DNA from: RYN-122 sp963761655
GTDB taxonomy: Bacteria > Actinomycetota > Actinomycetes > Mycobacteriales > SCTD01
Assembly: GCA_963761655.1 (NCBI GenBank)
Contig: CAVXHI010000011.1
Span: 124,001 to 188,000, forward strand
Length of the DNA: 64,000 nucleotides
Reading direction: 5' to 3'
Shown here: in pieces, positions 7,878 through 16,500 of the stretch
Numbering within the stretch: the first letter of the stretch is position 1
Layout: each line of letters opens with the position of its first letter
Made by a program: the position numbers and the translations under genes
Notes under the pieces: model-generated
Told to the model about the DNA's origin: nothing
The model's input: only the letters and a program-made list of their open reading frames with translations
The model's database searches: none

Positions 7878-9491
7878 GTGGCCTCCGCCCAGACCCTGAC
7901 GCTCCTGGCCACGACCGCCGGTGCGGCGCTCGCTCGCTTCGACGAACTGGTCGTCCTCGTCGTCGCCGACATCGAGCGGCAGCTGCCCGAACTGGCGTCT
8001 GACGCCGGTCTCCGGGAGTCGCTGGCGGTCACCATCTCGGAGAACCTGGGATCGGCGCTGAGGCTGCTCGCCGACCCCGACGTCGGGCCTCCGCCCGCCC
8101 CACGCCCGTCTCTGGACCACGCGCGGCGGATCGCCCAGCGGGGACTGCCGCTGTCCGCGCTGCTGCGCGCCTACCGGCTCGGGCAGGCCGTCTTCCAGCA
8201 GTACGTCATCGCGGAGGTCGCCCGCGCCTCGACAGACGCAGCCGTCGTAGCCGAGGGGGCGCAGCTCGTGTCGGCCGTGTCGTTCAGCTACGTCGACCGC
8301 ATCTCGGGCGAGGTCGTGCAGGCGTACCAGACCGAGCGGGACTACTGGCAGCACCAGCGCATCGCCGCCCGATCAGCGCAGGTCGACTCGCTGTTGTCCG
8401 GCCGCACCACCGAGCTGGGCGGCATCGAGCGCGCCCTCGGCTACGTCGTCGAGCAGCAGCACCTCGCCGCGGTCCTGTGGACCGACGCCACCGAGGACGC
8501 CCTGCCCTCGCTCGAGCGAGCAGCCGGTGTGCTCGCCACCTCAGCCGGCTGCGCCGGGCACCCCCTCGTCGTCGCCCGGGACGTGAGCACGGTCTGGGCC
8601 TGGCTGCCGTCCCCCGTCACCCAGCCCGAGGCCGTCCTGGGCACGGGCATCCGCGCCGCCCTGGGCACCGAGCGATCAGCGCTGCACGGGTTCCGAGCGA
8701 GTCACCTGGAGGCCCTCGAGACCCAGCGCGTCGTCATGACCGCCGCGCCGTCGCGACGCCTGTCGACGACGTCAGCAAACGCCGTCGGTCCGCTCCGGCT
8801 GCTCTGCGACGACGTGGAGCGCCTGCGGTCCTGGGTGCTCGGTGTCCTCGGCGCACTCTCGCTCGACGACGCGAGCACGGACGCGTTGCGCGAGACGCTC
8901 GCCGTGTTCCTGGCGTCGGGGCGCAGCTACGTGCACACCGGCACGCAGCTTCGCCTTCACCGGAACTCCGTGCAGTACCGCGTGAAGAAGGCCCTCGACG
9001 TGCTCGGCGAACAGGCGCTGGACCGTCCGCTGGACCTGCAGCTGGCCCTGCTCGCCTGCCGGGTGCTGGGCGCGCCGGTGCTCTCCGCGCTGCGTGAGTC
9101 CGAGCGCGGCCAGGAGTGCGCCGAGTTCCTGGCCGACGCCCTGGACTTCTTCGCCGGCCTCGGCGCTCCGGTCGAACGCGTCATGACCGACAACGCGAGG
9201 AACTACGTCGACGCCCACGTCTTTCAGGGACTGCTCAGCGACCGCGGCGTCCGGCACCTCAAGACGAGGAAGTACCGGCCGCAGACCGACGGCAAGGTCG
9301 AGCGGTTCCACCTGACCCTGGCCCGCGAGTGGGCCTACGTCACCGCCTACGACAGCGAGACCGAGCGCCTCACGGCGCTACCGACCTTCCTCGCTTCGTA
9401 CAACTCCGCCCGTCCACACACCGCACTCGCCGGCCGACCACCGATGCAAGCCCTCGCCGACGTCAACAACGTTCTAGGGCACTACAGCTAG
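7878..9491 (+). CDS. PucR-type transcription regulator fused to IS481-type transposase C-terminus
   Basis: 537-residue chimera. Residues 1 to about 405 form a PucR/CdaR-family regulator: N-terminal sensory part (ARRIAQRGLPLSALLRAYRLG, SYVDRISGEVVQAYQTER), a central GGDEF-like region, and the C-terminal helix-turn-helix GTQLRLHRNSVQYRVKKALD. From about residue 408 the frame continues into the second half of a transposase core (VERVMTDNARNY, KTRKYRPQTDGKVERFHLTL, SYNSARPHTALAGRPP). The GTG start at 7878 gives the first regulator residues. It is divergent from the CYP153 cluster and is the obvious candidate regulator. The HTH is complete, so DNA binding could survive; whether the tail harms function is unknown. 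Confidence 0.85.
   Translation: MASAQTLTLLATTAGAALARFDELVVLVVADIERQLPELASDAGLRESLAVTISENLGSALRLLADPDVGPPPAPRPSLDHARRIAQRGLPLSALLRAYRLGQAVFQQYVIAEVARASTDAAVVAEGAQLVSAVSFSYVDRISGEVVQAYQTERDYWQHQRIAARSAQVDSLLSGRTTELGGIERALGYVVEQQHLAAVLWTDATEDALPSLERAAGVLATSAGCAGHPLVVARDVSTVWAWLPSPVTQPEAVLGTGIRAALGTERSALHGFRASHLEALETQRVVMTAAPSRRLSTTSANAVGPLRLLCDDVERLRSWVLGVLGALSLDDASTDALRETLAVFLASGRSYVHTGTQLRLHRNSVQYRVKKALDVLGEQALDRPLDLQLALLACRVLGAPVLSALRESERGQECAEFLADALDFFAGLGAPVERVMTDNARNYVDAHVFQGLLSDRGVRHLKTRKYRPQTDGKVERFHLTLAREWAYVTAYDSETERLTALPTFLASYNSARPHTALAGRPPMQALADVNNVLGHYS
9095..9491 (+). mobile_element. IS481-family transposase fragment (3' half)
   Basis: Remnant of an IS481/IS3-like DDE transposase. 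It keeps the second Asp (VMTDN) and the catalytic Glu (GKVERF) plus the REWAY and YNSARPHTAL motifs, but the first Asp and the N-terminal HTH are absent. No terminal inverted repeat was found beside it. It is joined in frame to the end of the PucR regulator gene, probably by a deletion after insertion, so the element cannot move by itself. The junction lies between about 9085 and 9110. Confidence 0.8.
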
Positions 9492-9504
9492 CCGACCGAC
9501 GCGG

Positions 9505-10002
9505 TCAGCTGCGCCGGTCCCGCAGACCGGCGGCTGCTCGACCCGCCAGCGCGCCGACGACGAGCGCAAACACGGCGCTGACGGCGAAGGCGTACGGGGA
9601 CTGGTCGGCCCTGCTGAGCAGTCGCAGCGGCAGGGTCAGCGTCAGCGCCGCCAACGCCGCGACGGCGCCTTGGACGACGGGTCGTCGCGCGACTCCGACC
9701 CGTCGCCCCGCCACGACGAAGCCCGCGGCACCCACGAGCGACAGCCACAGGCCGGCGAGGACGCCGCTCACCGCTCCGGCCACCGGCGCAAGCAGCTCCC
9801 CGACCAGGAGGACCGTGAAGCCGCTGGAGGCACCCTTGGCGAGGGCGGCCACATCGATGTCGCGCCCGTCGGCTGCGGCCGGTGGCGCTGCAGGTCGGGA
9901 AGGAACAGCAGGACGGCGCGCGCCCGGCATCGGCGCGGGCGTCCGCGGGATCGGCTGCGCGGAGCGTGGACCGCGACGCCTCCTGCGTTCCCGGCGGCCC
10001 GT
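9505..10002 (-). CDS. Small membrane protein with basic, Pro-rich N-terminus
   Basis: About 165 residues. An Arg/Pro/Ala-rich soluble N-terminus precedes four hydrophobic segments (TVLLVGELLAPVAGAVSGVL; AGLWLSLVGAAGFVVAG; AVAALAALTLTLPL; FAVSAVFALVVGALAG). No family recognised with certainty; it resembles short actinobacterial integral membrane proteins found beside transport ATPases. The start is uncertain: a GTG at 10002 gives the full basic tail, an ATG at 9930 a shorter form. It lies 22 bases downstream of the ABC ATPase gene on the same strand and may be its membrane partner, which is inference. Confidence 0.6.
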   Translation of the reverse strand, partial: TGRRERRRRRGPRSAQPIPRTPAPMPGARRPAVPSRPAAPPAAADGRDIDVAALAKGASSGFTVLLVGELLAPVAGAVSGVLAGLWLSLVGAAGFVVAGRRVGVARRPVVQGAVAALAALTLTLPLRLLSRADQSPYAFAVSAVFALVVGALAGRAAAGLRDRRS

Positions 10003-10024
10003 CACGGCTGGCTCCGCGACGCAC

Positions 10025-10675
10025 TCACGAAACCCACGCGAGGGCTCCTTTGACGGCTGCATCGGGGCGCTCACGCAACCGGTCGAGGGCGTCCTGGGCC
10101 ACCACACGGCCATCGGAGACCAGCGCCACGGAGTCGGCCCTGTTCGCCCAGTCGTCGATCTGACAGCTCGCGGTGACGACCGCCTCGACGTGGTCGGCCT
10201 GCTCCAGGACGAGGGACAGCAGGGGCTGCAGTGTCGCGTCGAGCTCCCCGTCGATGACGAGCAGCGGTCGCCTCACTGCGAGTGCGCGGGCCAAGGCGAC
10301 GCGCCGCCGCGAGGCGAGGCTGAGCGCCGAGACGGGCAGGGCGGCCTTGTCGGCCATGGCCACCAGGTCCAGCGCGTCGAGCGCCGCGTCCGGGTCGACT
10401 CGATCGGCCCCCGGGAATGTCGCCACGTTGTCGAAGACGGTCTGGTCGAGGAACACCCCGTCTCCCTGCGGCACCCAGCCGATCATGGCCTGGAGCGCCT
10501 TGCGAGCGACGACCCGGTCGTAGTGTCGTGCCACGCCCGTCCGGTCCAGCCCGAGCAGGCTGCGCAGCACGGTGCTCTTGCCTGCACCCGAGGCGCCGAG
10601 GACGGCCACTCTCGCGCCGAAGGGGACGATCAGCGTCCCCACCGCTGGCGAGTCCAGACGCAGGAAGGGAGACAC
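10025..10675 (-). CDS. Short ABC-type ATPase with degenerate signature motif
   Basis: About 216 residues. Walker A is VLGASGAGKSTVL (about residue 30), the Q-loop region is IGWVPQGDGVF, and Walker B is RRPLLVIDGEL, where the usual catalytic Glu follows Asp with a Gly between them. The place of the LSGGQ signature reads SALSLASRRRVALARAL, so the canonical Ser-Gly-Gly is missing. It is therefore an ABC-fold protein with doubtful transport competence. GTG 10675 is used as start; it stands only 6 bases from the divergent histidine kinase ATG, so both genes share a tiny promoter zone or one of them starts further in. Confidence 0.7.
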   Translation of the reverse strand: MSPFLRLDSPAVGTLIVPFGARVAVLGASGAGKSTVLRSLLGLDRTGVARHYDRVVARKALQAMIGWVPQGDGVFLDQTVFDNVATFPGADRVDPDAALDALDLVAMADKAALPVSALSLASRRRVALARALAVRRPLLVIDGELDATLQPLLSLVLEQADHVEAVVTASCQIDDWANRADSVALVSDGRVVAQDALDRLRERPDAAVKGALAWVS

Positions 10676-10681
10676 CGCTCG

Positions 10682-11941
10682 ATGGTAGGGGTCCTCGGGA
10701 CGTCGGCCGGTGTCGACACGTACCACGAGATGCGCGGCCGGCTCATGCACATCGCCCGCCTGCTGGTCGGCGGGGTCGAGGTCTCCGAGGTGCTGCAGAA
10801 CGTCGCCAGGGCGGCCTGCGAGGTGGCCGGGTACGACCGCTGTGTCGTGGCCACGGCCGAGGGCGGCCTGCTGCGTGGTCGAGCTGGTCATGGGGTGTCG
10901 GCCGCCGACGTCGCGCGCATCGACCTGAGCCTGGACGACGTGCCCGAGCTGGCACGCCTGCTCCCCGGGCGCGAGCCGCTCGTGCTCCGTCCCCGCGACG
11001 TCGCCTCGGTGATTCCGCTGGACTACGTCGACCTGTTCCACATCAAGGGGACGTTGGTGGTCATCCCGCTCTCGTCGTCGTCGTCCAGCGACCTCCAGGG
11101 GCTGGTGTTCGTCGACCGCGCGGGCAGGACGTTCGAGCCGTCGGCGGACGAGCTGCAGGCACTGCTCGACTTCACCGACGTCGCCGCGCTCGTCCTGCAG
11201 AACGCGATCCTGGCGGAGGACAGCCGGGTGCTCGCCGCCGTTCTCGAGCGCAGCCGCATGGCCACCGGGTTGCACGACGGTGTGACGCAGATGCTCTTCG
11301 CCGTCGACCTGGCGCTGCAGGAGGCGCTGGCCGTCCCCCGCCTGCCGAGGGCCGCGCGCGACCACATCCTCCGGGCGCAGCAGGACGTTGCCCTGAGCAG
11401 CCAGCAGCTGCGGGCCGCTCTCTTCGAGCTCACGCAGGAGCCGCAGGCTGCGACCTCGGACGTCTCCCCGGTCGGCATCGCGAGTCCCGCCGCACCTGAC
11501 GCCACCATGGAGCCGTGGCTGACGGAGGTCCGGGTCGTCGTGGACGAGTTCTTCCGGCGTTCTGGCATCGGCGTCGACCTCCAGGTCCGCGGCGAGGGGC
11601 GGTCGCCGGCCAGCGAGGCGCTCGACGTGCTGGTGCGCACGGTCCGTGAAGGGCTCGCCAACGTCGTCAAGCACGCTCAGGCCACGGAGGTGACGGTCGT
11701 CGTCCGCCGTAGTGAGCAGTGGTGGATGGTCGAGGTGCACGACGACGGAGTGGCCGACCCCCGCGCGCTCCGCCGCGCGCTCGCCGTCGCCGGCGAGGAG
11801 CGCGACCGCCGGGCCGGGTTCGGGCTGGCCAGCCTGAAGCAGCAGACCATCCGCGTCGGAGGGCGCCTCTGGCTGTCGACGTCCACGCGGCTGCAGGGCC
11901 TCCAGGTAACGACCTCGGTTCCCACCGGGATGACCTCGTGA
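10682..11941 (+). CDS. GAF-domain sensor histidine kinase
   Basis: 419-residue two-component kinase without evident transmembrane helices. A GAF domain spans roughly residues 10-175. The phospho-acceptor His is in ATGLHDGVTQMLF, the HisKA_3-type box. The HATPase has the N-box REGLANVVKHAQ, G1 VHDDGV and G2 GFGLASLKQQ. The kinase stop overlaps the GTG of the response regulator (GTGA), so they form a unit. The ligand sensed by the GAF domain cannot be read. The ATG at 10682 is the first start; an ATG at 10731 is an alternative given how close the divergent gene is. Confidence 0.9.
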   Translation: MVGVLGTSAGVDTYHEMRGRLMHIARLLVGGVEVSEVLQNVARAACEVAGYDRCVVATAEGGLLRGRAGHGVSAADVARIDLSLDDVPELARLLPGREPLVLRPRDVASVIPLDYVDLFHIKGTLVVIPLSSSSSSDLQGLVFVDRAGRTFEPSADELQALLDFTDVAALVLQNAILAEDSRVLAAVLERSRMATGLHDGVTQMLFAVDLALQEALAVPRLPRAARDHILRAQQDVALSSQQLRAALFELTQEPQAATSDVSPVGIASPAAPDATMEPWLTEVRVVVDEFFRRSGIGVDLQVRGEGRSPASEALDVLVRTVREGLANVVKHAQATEVTVVVRRSEQWWMVEVHDDGVADPRALRRALAVAGEERDRRAGFGLASLKQQTIRVGGRLWLSTSTRLQGLQVTTSVPTGMTS

Positions 11942-12552
11942 CCCTGACCGTCGCGGTGCTCGACGATCACGAAGTGGTGCTGGAGGGGCTGATCCGTGGC
12001 CTGGAGCGGTACGGAGTCGATGTCGTCGTCAGCCGGACGTCCGCTGACGACTACCTCGTGGAGGTCGAGCGCACCAGGCCCGCTGTCTGTCTCGTCGACC
12101 TGCGCCTCGGGGGTGACCTCACCGGTCTGGACGTCGTCGCCCGCTGCCGCGAGCTGTCGCCCGAGAGCCGGGTGGCGATCCTGACCAGCAACGAGGACCC
12201 GCGTGCCGCCGCCCGGGCCATCGAAGCCGGTGCGTCCGGATACCTGCTCAAGGACATCGCGATGAAGCAGCTCGTCGACCGGCTCGAGGCGGTGCGTGAC
12301 GGGAACCTGGTGCTCGACGAGCGGGTGGCCGAGGGCGTCCTGCGCCCCAAGGCCGGCGCGCGCAGCCCGCAGGACCGGAAGCTGCTCCGGCTGGTGGCCG
12401 AGGGGATGACCAACCGCGAGATCGGCGCGGAGATGCACCTGTCTCCGTGGACCGTGAAGGAGTACCTGAGCAAGATCATGCGCGACCTGGGCACGCACAC
12501 CCGCGCGGAGACGGTCGCGGCGGCGTCGCAGCGCGGCCTGCTGGAGGACTGA
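11938..12552 (+). CDS. NarL/FixJ-family response regulator
   Basis: 204 residues. Receiver domain with acidic pocket LDDHEVV, phospho-Asp in CLVDLRLGG (about residue 50), and Lys in SGYLLKDI. A LuxR-type HTH follows: LRLVAEGMTNREIGAEMHLS and VKEYLSKIMRDL. Activated by phosphotransfer from the kinase it overlaps by 4 bases. Target genes are unknown; the convergent Mce operon end lies 6 bases downstream and offers no hint of control. Confidence 0.92.
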   Translation: MTLTVAVLDDHEVVLEGLIRGLERYGVDVVVSRTSADDYLVEVERTRPAVCLVDLRLGGDLTGLDVVARCRELSPESRVAILTSNEDPRAAARAIEAGASGYLLKDIAMKQLVDRLEAVRDGNLVLDERVAEGVLRPKAGARSPQDRKLLRLVAEGMTNREIGAEMHLSPWTVKEYLSKIMRDLGTHTRAETVAAASQRGLLED

Positions 12553-12558
12553 GGCAGC

Positions 12559-12795
12559 TCAGGGCCGTGTGAGTCCCACCACCGTGGCAGCGAGCAGACA
12601 GACCCCTGCCGCGCCGCACGCGACGCTGCCACGGCGCAGCATGCGCGTGCGCAGGTACCGCTCGTCCTCGTCGAGGACCGCCGGCGCGAGCACCGGCGCG
12701 TTGCGCCAGCCCCACAGGCCGAGTCCGAGCAGCACGAGGGCGACGAGGACCACCACCGCGGTGGTGACCACGGTGGCCCCGGCCGAGTCCTGCAC
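12559..12795 (-). CDS. Small two-TM membrane protein ending the Mce operon
   Basis: 78 residues from a GTG at 12795, immediately after the foldase stop. Two hydrophobic helices are clear (VVTTAVVVLVALVLLGLGLW; SVACGAAGVCLLAATVVGL) with a charged loop between them (DEDERYLRTRM). No recognised family. Being the last gene of the run, it could be an accessory subunit of the Mce system. Confidence 0.6.
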   Translation of the reverse strand: MQDSAGATVVTTAVVVLVALVLLGLGLWGWRNAPVLAPAVLDEDERYLRTRMLRRGSVACGAAGVCLLAATVVGLTRP

Positions 12796-12796
12796 G

Positions 12797-14233
12797 TCAG
12801 CGTCTCGGGCTCGGGCTCGGGCTGGGCCCGTCGGTACCGGGAGTGCCGACGTCGGGCCGCGGGTCGGCCGGTCGGTAGTCGGCCGCGTACTCCACGTCGG
12901 CGTCCGCCACGCGCGCGGTGATGTAGTCGCGCCACACCGCCACCGCCCGCTCGGTCTCCTGCTGTTCACGCAGCTGCGATCGCACCTGCTCGAACGTGCT
13001 GGCTGCCCCCGGGACGACGCGGTCGACCTTGCCCACGTGCCATCCGAGCGGCGTCTGGACGGGACCGAACAGCGATCCCTGCGCTACCGCGAACGCGGCC
13101 TTGGCGAACGCGGGGTCGAGCTCGGCGGCGGTCACCAGCCCGAGGTCCCCACCCTTGCCCTTCGTGCTGCCGTCGAGCGACACCTGGGCAGCGACGGCCG
13201 CGAAAGGCTGCCCCGCACGGAGGCGCCGCAGCACGGCCTGCGCCACCGTCTGGTCAGCGACGACGATGTGCCGCAACTGGCGCTGCTGCTGCTGGGCGTA
13301 CTTCGCCGGGTCGGCGTCGAACACCTTGCGGAGCTCGGCGTCCGAGACCGCGACGTCCTTCGTCGTCCGGTCGAAGAGGTCGCGGACGACGAGCTGCCGA
13401 CGGATCTCGGCGAGGACGTCCTTCTCCCCCACTCCCTGCGCCGCCAGCGCCTGCACGTACGCGGCCCGGCCGCCCTGCGGGTACCGCTGCGCCAGGAACC
13501 GGTCGAGGGCGTCGCTCACCGTCTTGTCCGCGATCGCGATCTTCTTCTCGCGGGCCAGGTCGTCGAGGACCACGCTGATGGCCATCGCCTTGGCCGTGTC
13601 GCGCCGGAAGCGGTCGAGCCCGGGTGCGTCCTCGGGGACCTGCACGCCGTACAGCGCGCGCAGGACGTCGGTCCGCCGCTGCACGTCGGCGTCGGTCACG
13701 ACCGTGTCGCCCACCTGGAAGGCCGCGTCGTCCGGCAGCCCCGCCCACGGCGCCCAGCGCAGCAGCCCCCCCACGCCCACGGCGATCAGCACGGCAGCCA
13801 GCGCAGCAGCCACCAGGGTTCGACGGGGACGGCGCGCCTGGCCGGGAGCGGCCGGCTCGGTCTCGTGCGGCTGCTCGGCCGCAGAACTGGCCGGTCCGCC
13901 AACAGCAGCAAGGCTCTCCTCCTCGACCGCCGGGTCGTCTGGCAGCGGGGAGTCGGGCAGGCCCTCCTGCTGCTGCGCCTGCTCGCCGACCGGTGGCTCG
14001 ACCACTGCCGACGGTGGCTGCAGGGGCGCCGCTGCCGGCGTAGGCCCCGGGAGCGCGGAGGCTGCTTCGACGAGGACGTGGCTGCCGTCCTGCCCGTCGG
14101 GCGTCGAGTGCGTGACCTGCTCCGCCTCGCCGCCTGCCTCGTCCACCGGACCCTGCGCGCTGCCGATCTCCTCGTCGGTCGTCGTACCGGGGGTCACCGG
14201 GCCGCCAACTGGGGCTCCGGGGTCGTTGTGCAC
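12797..14233 (-). CDS. Membrane-anchored parvulin/SurA-like foldase
   Basis: 478 residues from a GTG at 14233. Residues 1-140 are acidic, Pro/Glu-rich and cytoplasmic; one TM helix follows (LVAAALAAVLIAVGVGGLL); the rest is extracytoplasmic. That part has a SurA_N-like helical region and a PpiC rotamase domain (RQLRHIVVADQTVAQ, KGKGGDLGLVTAAELDPAF, GPVQTPLGWHVGKVD). It would isomerise prolyl bonds or chaperone exported proteins, plausibly the MlaD/Mce proteins encoded upstream. Its start overlaps the MMPL gene end by about 40 bases. The C-terminus is a low-complexity Pro/Ser tail. Confidence 0.85.
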   Translation of the reverse strand: MHNDPGAPVGGPVTPGTTTDEEIGSAQGPVDEAGGEAEQVTHSTPDGQDGSHVLVEAASALPGPTPAAAPLQPPSAVVEPPVGEQAQQQEGLPDSPLPDDPAVEEESLAAVGGPASSAAEQPHETEPAAPGQARRPRRTLVAAALAAVLIAVGVGGLLRWAPWAGLPDDAAFQVGDTVVTDADVQRRTDVLRALYGVQVPEDAPGLDRFRRDTAKAMAISVVLDDLAREKKIAIADKTVSDALDRFLAQRYPQGGRAAYVQALAAQGVGEKDVLAEIRRQLVVRDLFDRTTKDVAVSDAELRKVFDADPAKYAQQQQRQLRHIVVADQTVAQAVLRRLRAGQPFAAVAAQVSLDGSTKGKGGDLGLVTAAELDPAFAKAAFAVAQGSLFGPVQTPLGWHVGKVDRVVPGAASTFEQVRSQLREQQETERAVAVWRDYITARVADADVEYAADYRPADPRPDVGTPGTDGPSPSPSPRR

Positions 14234-16500
14234 AGGGACGCGCCTTCCTGGTCGGTGGAGCCGCGCGGCCGCCGAGCAGCCGCAGCCACCACGAGCGCCG
14301 AGCTGGCGTAGGCGAGGACGAGGGAGCCTACGAGCACGAGGCCGAACTCCTGGATCACGCGCAGGTCGCTCGCCAGCAGGGCGAGGAAGCCTGCGGCGCC
14401 GGTGGCCGCCGCGACGACGACCGCCCGGTGGACCCCGCGGTGCCCGGACCGTCCTCCGTACAGGCCGAGCAGGGTGAACTCGCAGCCCACGGCAGCCACG
14501 AGGGCACCGAGCGAGGTCGTGAGCGGCGAGACGCCGACGCCCGTCGCCGCGAGTCCCGCGAAGCCCCACCCGGCGGCGAGCGCTGCGGCGAGCAGTGCCC
14601 AGAGGGCGTCGCGGCGGCGCGGAAGCCCGACGGCGGCGACCCCGGTCAGGACCAGCAGGGCGAGCACGTTCGGCAGGAGACGGTCGCGCGTCAGCCCGTC
14701 GTACCCCTCGACGGCGACGACCGGGAGCCCTGCCAGGGAGACCGTGGCGCCGCTTGGGGGCGGTGGCAGCACGCGCCGCACGTCGGTCAGCAGGGCCTGC
14801 ACCTGGCCGAGGTCGGCGATCCGCACGCCGAGCGTCAGCACGGACTCGCGCCGGTCGCTGCGCACGACGGCGCCCAGCAGGTACGGCGGCACCAGGTCGG
14901 CGGCAGCGAGGACCTGCGGCACGGTGGGATCCGGTCCGAGGAAGCCCAGGAACGTCTCCGGGCTGGCCAGGACGCGGAGCCGGTCACCCAGCTGGACGAC
15001 CAGCGCCGCCTCTGCGCTCCGGCTCCACGCCAGTGCCTCCGGCGACAGCACGTCGGGCGCACGCAGGACGACAGCCACCTCGCCTGTGGCGCCGAGGACG
15101 CGCTCGGCCTCCTGCGCCTCGGCGACAGCGGGCAGCCCTCGCGCGGTGCTCTGCGGGCTCGCTTCGACCGTGAGCGACGGCAGCTGCCACCAGCCGGCGC
15201 CGGCGACGACCACACCCACGAGGAGCAGGGGCAGCAGGGCCCGCCCGCGCGACCGGTGCGGGTCGGGCTGCGGCTGGACGGGTAGGTCAACCTGGTCTCC
15301 GTCCGGCCGCGGCGTCGCGGCCAGCGCCACAGCGAGCGACGCCAGCACACCGAGGCAGAGCGCCAGTCCGAGTCCGCGCACGAAGGGCAGCGGGGACAGC
15401 CCGAGCGAGCCGAACGCGGCAGCGCTCGCCGCTCCGACCACGACAACCACCCGACGGTCGGGGGTCCCGGCGAGGTAGACGGGGTAGTTGTTGCCGATGC
15501 CGATGAGGATCGGCATGAGGGCCAGCATGCCCAGCGACAAGGGCACACCGAGCAGGCCGAGGACGGCGAGCGTGACCGCTGTGGCGATGACCGCGGCTAG
15601 CAGCGGCAGGAGCCGCCGCCGACGCCGGACGCGGCCGCTCACGAACAGGACGAGGGCGACCAGCGCCACGGCGAGCGCGCCCAGGGTCGGCAGCTCGCGG
15701 CGGACGGTGTCGGCGAGCGCGGCCGACAGGACCGGTGTCCCCGTGACCCGGACCTGTGCGCCGCCCAGGTCGGCCTTGCGCGCGGCGCTCCGCACGGCCC
15801 GAGCCAGCACCTCGGTGTCGAGCTGGTCGAGCTCCTCGCGCGGACGCACCAGGACGGCGGCACTGCGCGGGGACGGCAGCACGAACCGGTACTGCGGACG
15901 TGGTCTGCCGTCTGCGCCGTACGCGACGGACTTCACGAAGCTCGCGTTGCTGAGCGTCGGGAGGCCGGCGTCGAGGCCGGCGGTGAGCAGGGCCCCGTAC
16001 CGGCGGTCGAAGGCGGCAGTGGCCCGTTCTCCTGCCTGCTCGACCGCCTGCGGCGAGGCCCCGGCGTCCTGTGCCTTCTTCCGAGCGCTGTCCCGGAGCC
16101 CGTCGCGCCGCCCGCTGACCGTCGCCAGCAGCTGCTGCGTCTGGACCGCCACCTGGTTGAGAGCGGTCGCGGGTCCGTAGACCACGGCGACGTCCTTCAA
16201 CCCGGCGAGCTCCCCCTCCAGGCGCAGCAGGGCCGGCAGCACCTCGGGCGAGAGCATGGACCCGTCGGCCGGGCCGGTCAGGAGCACGACGACGGGATCT
16301 CCCCCGAACGAGCTCTGCAGGTCCCGCAGGTCGTCGGCGCTGTCGGCCCCGGTCGGCAGGAAGGACCGGATGCCCGTGTCGACCTCGAGCCGCAGGAGCC
16401 CGACGACGACGAGGCCGACGAGCAGGACGGCGCTGAGCAGCCGGAGGACCGGGCGGAGAGCTCGCCTCCCCGTCCGGCCCTCCGGTGCGGCAGAGGTCAC
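14194..16500 (-). CDS. MMPL/RND-type transporter in the Mce operon
   Basis: 768-residue membrane protein with the RND layout: TM1 (LRLLSAVLLVGLVVVGLLRL), large periplasmic loop with DTGIRSFLPTG, five TM helices (LGALAVALVALVLFVSG; LGMLALMPILIGIGNNYPVY), then a repeat of the unit (ALLPLLLVGVVVAGAGWW; VLALLVLTGVAAVGL; FGLVLVGSLVLAYASSALVV). MMPL proteins move lipids across the inner membrane. The 4-base overlap with the last mlaD gene ties it to the Mce import complex, where it may extract or hand over lipid; that role is inference. Shorter than mycobacterial MmpL3 and closer in size to hopanoid/RND-like exporters. Confidence 0.88.
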   Translation of the reverse strand: MTSAAPEGRTGRRALRPVLRLLSAVLLVGLVVVGLLRLEVDTGIRSFLPTGADSADDLRDLQSSFGGDPVVVLLTGPADGSMLSPEVLPALLRLEGELAGLKDVAVVYGPATALNQVAVQTQQLLATVSGRRDGLRDSARKKAQDAGASPQAVEQAGERATAAFDRRYGALLTAGLDAGLPTLSNASFVKSVAYGADGRPRPQYRFVLPSPRSAAVLVRPREELDQLDTEVLARAVRSAARKADLGGAQVRVTGTPVLSAALADTVRRELPTLGALAVALVALVLFVSGRVRRRRRLLPLLAAVIATAVTLAVLGLLGVPLSLGMLALMPILIGIGNNYPVYLAGTPDRRVVVVVGAASAAAFGSLGLSPLPFVRGLGLALCLGVLASLAVALAATPRPDGDQVDLPVQPQPDPHRSRGRALLPLLLVGVVVAGAGWWQLPSLTVEASPQSTARGLPAVAEAQEAERVLGATGEVAVVLRAPDVLSPEALAWSRSAEAALVVQLGDRLRVLASPETFLGFLGPDPTVPQVLAAADLVPPYLLGAVVRSDRRESVLTLGVRIADLGQVQALLTDVRRVLPPPPSGATVSLAGLPVVAVEGYDGLTRDRLLPNVLALLVLTGVAAVGLPRRRDALWALLAAALAAGWGFAGLAATGVGVSPLTTSLGALVAAVGCEFTLLGLYGGRSGHRGVHRAVVVAAATGAAGFLALLASDLRVIQEFGLVLVGSLVLAYASSALVVAAAARRPRGSTDQEGASLCTTTPEPQLAAR

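Noticed and set aside
9492..9520. Terminal inverted repeat of the IS481 fragment
   Set aside because: No matching repeat could be found at the other side of the fragment.
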